Shown here: piece by piece, positions 47,973 to 56,339 of the stretch
How the letters are laid out: every line of letters begins with the position of its first letter
Position numbering within the stretch: the stretch's first letter is position 1
Assembly (NCBI GenBank): GCA_934489015.1
Contig: CAKSSN010000007.1
Coordinates: 1-64,000 of the forward strand
Length of the DNA: 64,000 nucleotides
Direction: 5' to 3'
DNA from: an uncultured Clostridia bacterium
Lineage (GTDB): Bacteria > Bacillota > Clostridia > UBA1381
Translations under genes and position numbers: made by a program
Notes under the pieces: generated by a model
What the model saw: the letters and a program-made list of their open reading frames with translations, nothing else
Database searches by the model: none
What the model was told of the DNA's origin: nothing

Positions 47973-48863
47973 TTACTTTTCGGATGCTTTTTCGAGAAGC
48001 GTGCACAGCTCATTTTTTGTAAAATTATATTTGTTATTGCAAAACTGACAGGTCATTTCCGCGCTGCCCTGTTCGTTTATAATATCCTCAAGCTCCTTTT
48101 TGCCGATCGAAATAAGCGCCTTTTCCATACGCTCTCGTGAACAGCCGCACTTGTATTTCGGGTGTTCTTCTTTGTTGTTTACAAGAAAATCTATTCCCGC
48201 CGTAACCTCAAAAATAATATCCTCAGCCGTCATTCCCTCATCAATCATTGTTGTTACCGGCTTTATTTTATTGAGATTTTCCTCAATTTTTTTTGCTGTT
48301 TCATCAGTTGAGCCCGGCATCATCTGAACTAGAAAGCCGCCCGATGCCTTGATTGAGCCGTCCGTGTCAACGAGAACGCCAAGCCCCGTCGCGGTGGGTA
48401 TTTGCTCGCTTTTTGCGTAATACATTGTTATATCTTCCGCAATTTCGCCCGACACAAGCGGAACCTGACCGATATATGGCTCCTTAAGTCCGAGATCGCG
48501 CACAACGCTGAGCGTTCCGCATCCGACAGCGCCGCCCACATCAAGCTTACCCTTTTTGTTAAGCGGGAGATCAACATACGGATTTGTTACGTAGCCCTTA
48601 GCCTCAAGAGCGGCATTGCAGCAGGCAATAACGCTGCCTATAGGACCGTCGCCCTTTATCTGAATTGTTATCGAATCGGTATCGTTTTTAAGGCCTGCCG
48701 CCGACATCAAAACGGCGCCTGTGAGTGTTCTTCCCAAAGCAGCCGAAGCAGTGGGGAGTGTGGAGTGAATTTTTTGAGCTTCACCCGAAAGCTCTGTTGT
48801 AACTGCCGCGAAAACGCGTACAGAGCCGTCAACGCTTGTTCCTCTTTTTAGTATATCTGTCAT
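47973..48863 (-). CDS. hslO: Redox-regulated chaperone Hsp33
   Basis: A cytosolic holdase activated by oxidation. The 296 residues have the substrate-binding core (TVLxSAAGLKN-like GAVLMSAAGLKND, GPIGSVIACCNA) and the C-terminal zinc centre KCGCSRERM and CQFCNNKYNF (CxC and CxxC). The start at 48863 follows GGAG by about 7 nt. It stands alone. Confidence 0.94.
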   Translation of the reverse strand: MTDILKRGTSVDGSVRVFAAVTTELSGEAQKIHSTLPTASAALGRTLTGAVLMSAAGLKNDTDSITIQIKGDGPIGSVIACCNAALEAKGYVTNPYVDLPLNKKGKLDVGGAVGCGTLSVVRDLGLKEPYIGQVPLVSGEIAEDITMYYAKSEQIPTATGLGVLVDTDGSIKASGGFLVQMMPGSTDETAKKIEENLNKIKPVTTMIDEGMTAEDIIFEVTAGIDFLVNNKEEHPKYKCGCSRERMEKALISIGKKELEDIINEQGSAEMTCQFCNNKYNFTKNELCTLLEKASEK

Positions 48864-48978
48864 AATAATCTCCGTTTCTGCCGCCCTGTGCGGCATAGGT
48901 TTTTATAAATTCTCTTATCCGCAGAAAAATAAATAATAAGAGCGTATATGCTTTTTAGCTGACTAAAACAGCTCTTTT

Positions 48979-50214
48979 TTACTGCTTTGCTTTAATCATA
49001 ACATGAATTTTTCCGTCGTCAAGCGCGCGGATATTTTCGTTTTCAAATTCTACCGACAGGTTATATTCGCCCTCCTTGCAGCCGGACGCGTCGGCGGTTG
49101 CCTTTATTTCGGGTCCCTCGCCCTCCGGAACGGAAAGGCGCATTGTAAGCATAAGCGGATTTACCTCAACCGTCAGACCGTCGGGCAGGTTTGTAACCTC
49201 AACGGCTACAGGTGCTGTAATTTCGAGCCTGTTTTTAATTGTGGCGCGGAATTTTACTTCGCGGTTTTTAACGTAAACATTTTCGCTGTTTTCAAGCTCC
49301 GCCGTAAATTCTCCGGAGCCCGTTTTGTTTTCTTCGTTTTTAAATATTGCCGTAACCTCTTTCGGTGCGTCGGAGCCGATCGGAACGCCTATATCGACAG
49401 TCTGCGGAGATATGCTCTTTGAGTCTATCTCAAAAGCGTACCGCTGTGAAAGCTCTTCTGACGGCTCTACCTTTACCGCTGTGGTATATCTTTGGTAAAC
49501 GGTGTTGTTTACCGGTATTGTGACATATGAGCTGTATATGGTTGCCGTGTGCGCAAGCGGAATTTGGTCGCTGTCCGATATTTGATATGAATACATCGTT
49601 TTTCCGCTTTCCATTATGCCGGAAGCGTCTATTGAAACAATGCAATACTGCGCATCGGTGACTTCAGCTTTTGAGCCTGTTATTTGCAGGCGGTCTATTT
49701 CCGGCTCCGATGCAACTATTGTGCTTTTTAGCCTGTCCGTTCCCGTTTGCTTTATAACTATGGGTATTTCTTTTTTATAGCTCGGCTCTATTTTAAGCTC
49801 TACCGATGAAAATTTTTGCTTTTCAAGGCTTATCGAATCCGGCAGGCTGACTGTCGGATAAGACGTTATTTCCCCCTGATCCGAAATGCCTGACAGGTCT
49901 ATTTCGACTCTTATTTTATCCATTCCGTCGAGAAGCTCGCGGCGCGTACCTCTTACCTTTACCGAAAACGACGGCAATTCCTCTCTGTCTACAAGGACAA
50001 GCCCTTTATCTCTCAGTGCGCTCTCGCCGACAAACCGCACAGCAACGTCCGACATTGTAACGGTGATTGACGGATTTACAACATTTATTGTAACAAACCA
50101 TACTATTATAGCGATAATTACGGACGATACAATGCGTTTTATTTTTTCAAAGGTTTTGTTTTTCGGGCGTTCGCCCATTTTAACCGAAGGTGTGTTTTCG
50201 TTATTTCTTTTCAT
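48979..50214 (-). CDS. cdaR: YbbR-domain protein CdaR, regulator of CdaA
   Basis: A membrane-anchored extracellular protein that modulates the diadenylate cyclase. The 411 residues have an N-terminal anchor (IVSSVIIAIIVWFVTINVV) and four YbbR-type repeats of about 80 residues each (for example FSVKVRGTRRELLDG, LQITGSKAEVTDAQYC). It overlaps cdaA by 14 nt, so the two are translated together. Confidence 0.92.
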   Translation of the reverse strand: MKRNNENTPSVKMGERPKNKTFEKIKRIVSSVIIAIIVWFVTINVVNPSITVTMSDVAVRFVGESALRDKGLVLVDREELPSFSVKVRGTRRELLDGMDKIRVEIDLSGISDQGEITSYPTVSLPDSISLEKQKFSSVELKIEPSYKKEIPIVIKQTGTDRLKSTIVASEPEIDRLQITGSKAEVTDAQYCIVSIDASGIMESGKTMYSYQISDSDQIPLAHTATIYSSYVTIPVNNTVYQRYTTAVKVEPSEELSQRYAFEIDSKSISPQTVDIGVPIGSDAPKEVTAIFKNEENKTGSGEFTAELENSENVYVKNREVKFRATIKNRLEITAPVAVEVTNLPDGLTVEVNPLMLTMRLSVPEGEGPEIKATADASGCKEGEYNLSVEFENENIRALDDGKIHVMIKAKQ

Positions 50215-51058
50215 TTGAAGCACCTCCTTTATGGAATTTCAAGAGCTTGCTTGGGCTGTCGGTGCTCAAAAATCTTTCAAGCGCGTGCCGCAGCGGCTCT
50301 CTTGAAACATTTCTTGTAAGCGCGCCGCCCATAGCTATGGAGATTTTGCCCGTTTCCTCACTTACAACTATTATAAGAGCGTCGGAAACCTCAGATATGC
50401 CGAGCGCTGCGCGGTGGCGCGTTCCGAGCTCTGAGGAAAGGTTGTTGTTTGACGTGAGCGGCAGAAAACAGCCGGCGGAATGTATTCTGCCGTTTCTGAT
50501 TATTACCGCGCCGTCATGCAGCGGGCTGTTTTTGAAAAATATGTTTTCGAGAAGCTCACGGCTTATATCCGCGTCAAGCTTTATTCCTCTTTTTGTGTGA
50601 TCTCCGAGCTTTGTGTCGCGCTCCATAACTATCAAAGCGCCCGTTTTAGCCTTTGCCATATCGTCAACGGCGTTTACGATTTCGTCAAATACGGCATTTT
50701 CTCCGGCAATTGTTCCGTCGCCGTTCGTTGTTGCAAAATCGAGTATGCGCCCGAATTTTGATCTGCCCATTTTTTCGAGTATGCTTCTGAGCTCCGGCTG
50801 AAATATTACAACGATTGCAAAAACACCTACCTGAACTATGGCGCTTAAAATGTAGTTGATTACCGTAAGATTTGCCCAGTCGCTCACAACCATTATCACA
50901 AACAGCAGCACTATGCCCTTTACAAGCTGCATTGCACGCGTTTCCTGAAGCCATTTTATCAGGTAAAATATAATTACCGTTACAAGAAAAATGTCAATAA
51001 AGTCGCTTATGCGTATAAGCTTTAAATATGAAAATATATATTCAAGTGCGTTTTCCAT
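50201..51058 (-). CDS. cdaA: Diadenylate cyclase CdaA (c-di-AMP synthase)
   Basis: Makes cyclic di-AMP, which controls K+ uptake, osmolytes and wall homeostasis. The 285 residues have three N-terminal membrane helices and a DisA_N domain with NSPLHDGAVIIRNGRI and LGTRHRAALGISE, the DGA and RHR active-site motifs. It precedes cdaR. glmM, the usual third partner, is not in the window. Confidence 0.95.
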   Translation of the reverse strand: MENALEYIFSYLKLIRISDFIDIFLVTVIIFYLIKWLQETRAMQLVKGIVLLFVIMVVSDWANLTVINYILSAIVQVGVFAIVVIFQPELRSILEKMGRSKFGRILDFATTNGDGTIAGENAVFDEIVNAVDDMAKAKTGALIVMERDTKLGDHTKRGIKLDADISRELLENIFFKNSPLHDGAVIIRNGRIHSAGCFLPLTSNNNLSSELGTRHRAALGISEVSDALIIVVSEETGKISIAMGGALTRNVSREPLRHALERFLSTDSPSKLLKFHKGGASNEKK

Positions 51059-51088
51059 ATCTGTCCCTCTCTTTATATGTTTATAAAA

Positions 51089-51868
51089 CTAAATATTCAT
51101 TTTAAAATCGGGAAATTCCTTTTTAAGCTTTTGTATGAGTCTTTGCGTAAATTTTTCTTTTTCCGCTTCGTTTTTCTCAAGTGTCGATTTATATCCCCAA
51201 AGGTGAGTGAATGTGTCGTTTGCGGCGCTTTCAAGCTCCGCTTGAGATGAAAAACAGTCTATGGGAATATTCATTTTTTCTGCCGTCATTGAAAATAGTC
51301 TTTGCTCGGCAAAAACCATCGGGCAAAGCGTATCCTTTTCGGTGCACAAGCGCATAAAGCGCATTGCATAATCCGTATAACGCTTTAAAAAATCATCTCT
51401 TCCTATGTAGTAAAATGCCGCATTTGACGGCGGCACGCTCCATGAAAAGTCGTCGTCAAACGATATATACGGCTCTGCGTTTGGATAAACGCTGTCGGAT
51501 AGATTTTCTTTGTGTATAACATAAATTCCGTTTGTATTATTTATCTTTATCGGCTTCCAGACAATAAAGTCCGTGTCGATTACCGCAATCGGCGCTTTCT
51601 CGTTTTTTAGCGCAAAGATTTTGCCTGCCGCCCAGAAAACGCTGCGGTCAACATATGACGGAATATCGTCAAGCAACGTGGAAATTTCGTCCCATGCGCC
51701 TGCCGCGCCGCTTTCTGTCAGAAATTTTTTTCCGGACGTATCGGTCACAAGCTTTATTTCTCCGTTATATCTTCTCCACATAAGTGCGGAAAGGACCATT
51801 GTATAAAGCAAATAGTCTTCTGTTTTTTTGCCGTTCGGGCCCGCCTTGAGCGCTTGTATTGCTTTCAA
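51089..51868 (-). CDS. Glycosyltransferase-like protein (DUF6734 type)
   Basis: A 259-residue cytosolic protein of likely GT-A fold. The DxD-like motif is in APIAVIDTDFIVWKP (about residue 98), preceded by KLVTDTSGKKFL and followed by FDDDFSWSVPPSNAAFYYIG. Such proteins are predicted nucleotide-sugar transferases, with no proven reaction. The start is a TTG with GGGAGG 9 nt upstream, inside the end of a 57-aa ORF, so translation is coupled. Confidence 0.65.
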   Translation of the reverse strand: MKAIQALKAGPNGKKTEDYLLYTMVLSALMWRRYNGEIKLVTDTSGKKFLTESGAAGAWDEISTLLDDIPSYVDRSVFWAAGKIFALKNEKAPIAVIDTDFIVWKPIKINNTNGIYVIHKENLSDSVYPNAEPYISFDDDFSWSVPPSNAAFYYIGRDDFLKRYTDYAMRFMRLCTEKDTLCPMVFAEQRLFSMTAEKMNIPIDCFSSQAELESAANDTFTHLWGYKSTLEKNEAEKEKFTQRLIQKLKKEFPDFKMNI

Positions 51869-51869
51869 A

Positions 51870-52043
51870 TTATGTGTCCTCCCAAATAATATGCAGACCG
51901 TAGCCCGATCCGCCCGATGACTGCGGCAGGGAGCATGGCAGGCTTGCGATGTTTATTTTAATTTTTTTCCCGTTGCTGATAAGAAAACCTTTTCTTGTTT
52001 GTCTGTTGTATTTAAATTTAATGCTTTTTCTTCCCAAATTCAA
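51870..52043 (-). CDS. Small basic protein, 57 aa, upstream of the glycosyltransferase
   Basis: A short frame starting with TTG behind AAAGGAG: MNLGRKSIKFKYNRQTRKG, FLISNGKKIKINIASLPCS, and a tail SGGSGYGLHIIWEDT. It is strongly basic at the N-terminus with a Gly/Ser-rich end. It reads straight into the ribosome-binding site of the next gene, which begins just after its stop. I do not recognise it; it could be a coupling ORF or a real small protein. A second TTG at 52037 is possible. Confidence 0.5.
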   Translation of the reverse strand: MNLGRKSIKFKYNRQTRKGFLISNGKKIKINIASLPCSLPQSSGGSGYGLHIIWEDT

Positions 52044-52065
52044 GGCTCTCCTTTCATTTCAGCGT

Positions 52066-52911
52066 TTATTTGCTTTGAATTTTTTTGCGGTTTTTTAAAA
52101 ATTCGTTAAATTCCGCGCCGCACAGAAAAATATTCATGCAAAAGTACAGCCACAGCATTAAAAGCACAATTGCCGTCAGACTGCCGTATATCAGCGAGTA
52201 ATTCGTAAAGTTATTTATATATGCCGAATATATGAGCGAAAACATAACCCATCCCAAAGCGGCAAGAAACGCGCCCGCAAGCTGATGGCGAAAGGCTATT
52301 TTCTGACCCGGCAGAAGCACATAGAGCATTGCAAAAACGAGCGTGAGCAGCAAGAGATAAATTATTGCCGGGAATTCAAACAAAAAGCTCGACAGTGTAT
52401 GAATTGCCGGGAATGCCGCTTCGGACATTTTTACAAGCTGGCCGCTTATAACAAAAAGCATCAGCGTTATGCACAGCGCAACGATCATTATCAGTGTGTA
52501 CGCAAGCGACATAAGCCTTGATTTTACATAGCCGCGATTTAAGCGGTAGATGTTGTCAAGTCCCGTCAGCAGCGCCATAACGCCCTTAGATGCCGCCCAA
52601 AGCGCCGTAACGGTTGTTACGGAGGCTATGGGTATGGTGCTTCCGGAGTAAATTTCGTCTATAAGGCTGTTTACAAAGGGTACAACCGCTTCGGGCAGAA
52701 ATTTTCCGCCCATAGCAATCAAATCGCCCTGAGTCTGAGGAAGTATAAATTTAAGCATACTGACCATAAGCATCAGAAACGGCAGCGCGGATATGATTAT
52801 AAACAGCGTTGCCTGAGCGGCGTATACCGGAATTTTATCATCGTTTATTTTTTCGTATACTTTTTTGAGCATACCGAATAAAGCTTTAATATCGTCTTTA
52901 TTATTCTTCAT
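52066..52911 (-). CDS. YihY/BrkB-family membrane protein
   Basis: An integral membrane protein with about six helices. The 281 residues have AAQATLFIIISALPFLMLM, TALWAASKGVMALLTGLDNI and GWVMFSLIYSAYINNF, all family signatures; the C-terminus is charged. The family was once called ribonuclease BN, but that activity is wrong; the real role is unknown. The ATG at 52911 is preferred to a TTG at 52917. It follows lepA closely and is probably cotranscribed. Confidence 0.9.
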   Translation of the reverse strand: MKNNKDDIKALFGMLKKVYEKINDDKIPVYAAQATLFIIISALPFLMLMVSMLKFILPQTQGDLIAMGGKFLPEAVVPFVNSLIDEIYSGSTIPIASVTTVTALWAASKGVMALLTGLDNIYRLNRGYVKSRLMSLAYTLIMIVALCITLMLFVISGQLVKMSEAAFPAIHTLSSFLFEFPAIIYLLLLTLVFAMLYVLLPGQKIAFRHQLAGAFLAALGWVMFSLIYSAYINNFTNYSLIYGSLTAIVLLMLWLYFCMNIFLCGAEFNEFLKNRKKIQSK

Positions 52912-52923
52912 TTTCAAATTATA

Positions 52924-54729
52924 TCAGTCAAGCTTAAGCACGGACATAAATGCCTCCTGCGGCACCTCAACCGAGCCTACCTGACGCATTCTCTTTTTAC
53001 CCTCTTTTTGCTTTTCAAGCAGCTTCTTTTTTCTTGTAATATCGCCGCCGTAACATTTTGCAAGCACGTCCTTGCGCATTGCGCGGACGGTTTCTCTTGC
53101 TATTATCTTTGAGCCTACAGCTGCCTGAATAGGTACCTCAAAGAGCTGACGCGGAATATTATCCTTAAGCTTTTCGGCCATTTTTCTGCCGCGACTGTAT
53201 GCGTTATCCTTGAATACTATAAACGAAAGCGCGTCAACAAGCTCGCCGTTTATGAGAATATCGAGCTTGACAAGGTCTGATTTCACATATCCCGAAAGCT
53301 CATAGTCAAATGAAGCGTAGCCTTTAGTTCTTGACTTTAGAGCGTCAAAGAAGTCGTATATTATTTCGTTTAGCGGCAGATCGTAATGCACAAGCGCGCG
53401 CGTCTGCTCGATGTACTCCATGTTTTTGAAAATTCCGCGTCTTTCCTGGCAAAGCTCCATAACGTTTCCGACGTAATCGACGGGAACGAGTATTTCCGCC
53501 TTTACAATCGGCTCCTCCATATAGTCTATTTCGGACGGGTCGGGAAGATTTGTCGGGTTGTCGCACCAAAGCAGCTCGCCGTTTGTTTTATGAATTTTGT
53601 AAATAACGCTCGGCGCGGTTGTCACAAGGTCAAGATTATATTCCCTTTCAAGGCGCTCCTGTATTATTTCCATGTGGAGAAGCCCTAAAAAGCCACAGCG
53701 AAAGCCAAAGCCCAGAGCAATTGATGTTTCCGGCTCAAACATAAGCGAAGCGTCGTTTAGCTGCAGCTTCATAAGAGCTTCTTTTAAATCCTCATACTGC
53801 GCGCCGTCAGCCGGGTAAATTCCGCAGTATACCATTGAGTTTACCTTTTTATAGCCGGGAAGCGGAGCAGGAGCCGGATTTTTAACAAGCGTTACCGTGT
53901 CGCCGACTCTCGTGTCGCGGATATTTTTTATGCTTGCTGCAATATATCCGACATCTCCGGCAAGCAGGCAATCCTTTGAGTTAAGCCCCGACGGGTGCAT
54001 TGTTCCGACCTCAACAACATCAAATTCAGCCTTTGTCTGCATCATGCGTATTCTGTCGCCCGGCTTTATGCTTCCGTCCTTTACGCGCACGTATACTATA
54101 ACTCCGCGATAGCTGTCATAGTAGCTGTCAAATATGAGCGCTTTAAGCGGAGCGTTTTCATCTCCGGACGGCGATGGGATTTTGTCTACTATTTCTTCAA
54201 GCACCGCAGCAACATTTTCGCCTGTTTTTGCCGATATTTTAGGCGCGCCCTCTGCCGGTATTCCTATAACGTCCTCTATTTCCGCTATAACCTCCTCCGG
54301 ATGCGCTGCCGGAAGATCTATCTTATTTATAATAGGTACAACTTCAAGGTCGTGGTCTATTGCAAGATATGTGTTTGCAAGCGTCTGCGCTTCTATGCCC
54401 TGAGACGCGTCAACCACAAGCAGCGCGCCCTCACATGCGGCAAGGCTTCGTGAAACCTCATAGTTAAAGTCAACATGACCCGGCGTGTCAATCAGGTTAA
54501 GCGTATATACCTCTCCGTCGTGTGCTTTGTATTTAAGCGTTACGGCGTGAGCCTTTATCGTTATTCCTCGTTCTCGCTCAAGGTCCATGTTGTCAAGGAG
54601 CTGCTCCTCCATATCCCTTTTTTCAACCTCTCCGGTAAGCTCAAGCAGTCTGTCCGCAAGCGTTGACTTACCGTGATCTATGTGTGCGATTATGCAAAAG
54701 TTTCTTATCTTATCCTCTCTTGATTTCAA
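52924..54729 (-). CDS. lepA: Elongation factor 4 (LepA)
   Basis: A translational GTPase that helps ribosome biogenesis and back-translocation under stress. The 601 residues match the family. G1 AHIDHGKSTLADRLLE, G2 ERERGITIKAHAV, G3 LIDTPGHVDF and G4 PIINKIDLPAAHPE are present, as is the LepA C-terminal CYGGDITRKKKLLEKQKEG. The start is TTG at 54729 with GGAGGAG 8 nt upstream; the open frame extends to 54795 but those residues are not family sequence. Confidence 0.97.
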   Translation of the reverse strand: MKSREDKIRNFCIIAHIDHGKSTLADRLLELTGEVEKRDMEEQLLDNMDLERERGITIKAHAVTLKYKAHDGEVYTLNLIDTPGHVDFNYEVSRSLAACEGALLVVDASQGIEAQTLANTYLAIDHDLEVVPIINKIDLPAAHPEEVIAEIEDVIGIPAEGAPKISAKTGENVAAVLEEIVDKIPSPSGDENAPLKALIFDSYYDSYRGVIVYVRVKDGSIKPGDRIRMMQTKAEFDVVEVGTMHPSGLNSKDCLLAGDVGYIAASIKNIRDTRVGDTVTLVKNPAPAPLPGYKKVNSMVYCGIYPADGAQYEDLKEALMKLQLNDASLMFEPETSIALGFGFRCGFLGLLHMEIIQERLEREYNLDLVTTAPSVIYKIHKTNGELLWCDNPTNLPDPSEIDYMEEPIVKAEILVPVDYVGNVMELCQERRGIFKNMEYIEQTRALVHYDLPLNEIIYDFFDALKSRTKGYASFDYELSGYVKSDLVKLDILINGELVDALSFIVFKDNAYSRGRKMAEKLKDNIPRQLFEVPIQAAVGSKIIARETVRAMRKDVLAKCYGGDITRKKKLLEKQKEGKKRMRQVGSVEVPQEAFMSVLKLD

Positions 54730-54765
54730 GGTGTAATCTCCTCCAAAATACAATAATCCATTATA

Positions 54766-54795
54766 ATTATAACATATATCATTGCCCTTTGTCAA
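54766..54795 (-). promoter_or_regulatory. Promoter of lepA
   Basis: Leftward TTGACA, 18-bp spacer, TATAAT; start near 54759. Confidence 0.8.
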
Positions 54796-54916
54796 ATATA
54801 TTTTGTTAAAAGTATAAATTTAATATGAACTTTTATGTAAAACGGTGGTATTTTGTTTCAATTTGATATATAATAATATTCCGCAGGCTTACATATTTTA
54901 AGAAACGGAGATAGCT

Positions 54917-55534
54917 ATGGATATAGAAAATATGACGGCGGAGGAATTTAATAACGCCACTCTTACATATTCCGCCGCACTTAAAAATTTAAATGTTATG
55001 TTTGAAACGATAAATGACGAGTTTATAGCGCGGTCTATGTCTAACCCTATTGAGCATATAAAGTCAAGGCTTAAAACGCCGCAGAGCATTTCTGCAAAAC
55101 TCAGGCGCAAGGGCTTTGAGCCGACGTGGGAAAATGCGCTTGAGCATATAGACGATATTGCCGGCATACGTATAATATGCGCATTTACAACCGATATATA
55201 CCGCATTGCAACGGTTATAGAGTCGCAGCAGCACATAAAGGTTCTGAAGGTGAAGGATTATATAACGTCGCCTAAGCCGAGCGGCTACAGAAGCTATCAT
55301 ATGCTTATAGATGTTCCGGTATATTTGTCCGCAAGGGCGGAAAAAGTTACGGTTGAGGTGCAGATAAGAACAATAGCTATGGACTTTTGGGCGAGCCTTG
55401 AGCATAAAATGCAGTATAAGTATAAAACGCTCATACCGCGCCAGCTAAGCGATGAGCTTAAGGACTGCGCAAGTATAGTTGCTTTTCTCGATGAGCGAAT
55501 GATGAATTTAAATAAGGAAATCGAAAAGGAATAA
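54917..55534 (+). CDS. Small alarmone synthetase (RelQ/YjbM type)
   Basis: Makes (p)ppGpp from ATP and GDP or GTP. The 205 residues are a lone RelA/SpoT synthetase domain without hydrolase or regulatory regions: HIKSRLKTPQSISAKLRRKG, HIDDIAGIRIICAF, YITSPKPSGYRSYHM, VEVQIRTIAMDFWASLEHKM. This is the usual small-synthetase build, which responds to envelope or alkaline stress in Firmicutes. It is divergent from lepA and ends at a strong terminator. Confidence 0.93.
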   Translation: MDIENMTAEEFNNATLTYSAALKNLNVMFETINDEFIARSMSNPIEHIKSRLKTPQSISAKLRRKGFEPTWENALEHIDDIAGIRIICAFTTDIYRIATVIESQQHIKVLKVKDYITSPKPSGYRSYHMLIDVPVYLSARAEKVTVEVQIRTIAMDFWASLEHKMQYKYKTLIPRQLSDELKDCASIVAFLDERMMNLNKEIEKE

Positions 55535-55537
55535 GAA

Positions 55538-55571
55538 AAACATACCTCTGTTTTTGGACGGAGGTATGTTT
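55538..55571 (+). terminator. Terminator of the alarmone synthetase gene
   Basis: AAACATACCTC and GAGGTATGTTT form an 11-bp stem with a 12-nt loop, followed by a T run. Confidence 0.9.
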
Positions 55572-55647
55572 TTTTGCGCAAATCTGACTTTTTGCATAAA
55601 AATGTCGGAATTTTATATAAAATATATACATTTTAGCAGGATTTGTA

Positions 55648-55676
55648 TTGACAATAATTCTTTTTTATGCTATAAT
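55648..55676 (+). promoter_or_regulatory. Promoter of the TetR gene and giant surface protein
   Basis: TTGACA, 17-bp spacer with TGC, TATAAT. ATTGACAAT overlaps the -35 and ATTATCAAT lies just after the -10, an imperfect inverted pair that could be the TetR operator. Confidence 0.75.
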
Positions 55677-55713
55677 TTAATTATCAATCAGTAATTTATT
55701 CGGGAGTGATTCA

Positions 55714-56316
55714 GTGAGAAGCATCGAGTACAGAGAAGAAAAGAAAAAGGAGATTATGCAGAAGTGCTATGAGTGCTACTGCGACAACGGTTTGAGGGAT
55801 ACAGGCATCAAGCTGCTCGGAAAATACTGCGGTATGACGGCGGCAAATCTTTATGTGTATTTTGACGGCATAGATGATTTGATTATTCAGTCTACGGAAT
55901 ACTGTATGTCAAAGGTTGAGGACGACTTTATGGAGCTTTCGCCGAAGGGGCCGGAGGATATTTTGAGGTTTATTGAAGAAATTCCTTATTGGACGGCGAA
56001 AAAGCACGGTAAGAAATATCGGCTTATGTATCAGGTATACACTCATCCGAAATATATCGAGCACGGTAAGGTATTTTTTGAGGGAGTCAGCAGAAGATAC
56101 AGAGAGTATGCAAAGCAGCTTTCTCCGAAGCTCGGAATTGACGAAGAGCTTCTCGCGGGTTTTATTTTTATTTTCGTGCGCGCTGCCGTACATTATGCCT
56201 TGTTTGAAAATGAGGTTTATTTAAAGGCAGAAATGGAAGCTCTCAAAAAATCGGTTTTTTCAATACTAAGGCAAAATTCAAAGAAGCAATTTCAAAGCGA
56301 CAACAATAAAATATAA
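55714..56316 (+). CDS. TetR/AcrR-family transcriptional regulator
   Basis: A dimeric repressor. The 200 residues have an N-terminal helix-turn-helix (KEIMQKCYECYCDNGLRDTG, YCGMTAANLYVYFDGIDDLI) and a helical ligand domain without recognisable pocket motif. The HTH is Cys-rich. The GTG start follows GGGAG by about 8 nt. The giant surface protein gene begins 23 nt downstream on the same strand, so it is likely in the same operon and under this regulator. Confidence 0.9.
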   Translation: MRSIEYREEKKKEIMQKCYECYCDNGLRDTGIKLLGKYCGMTAANLYVYFDGIDDLIIQSTEYCMSKVEDDFMELSPKGPEDILRFIEEIPYWTAKKHGKKYRLMYQVYTHPKYIEHGKVFFEGVSRRYREYAKQLSPKLGIDEELLAGFIFIFVRAAVHYALFENEVYLKAEMEALKKSVFSILRQNSKKQFQSDNNKI

Positions 56317-56339
56317 GGTTACAGGGAGGTAGTATTCTT

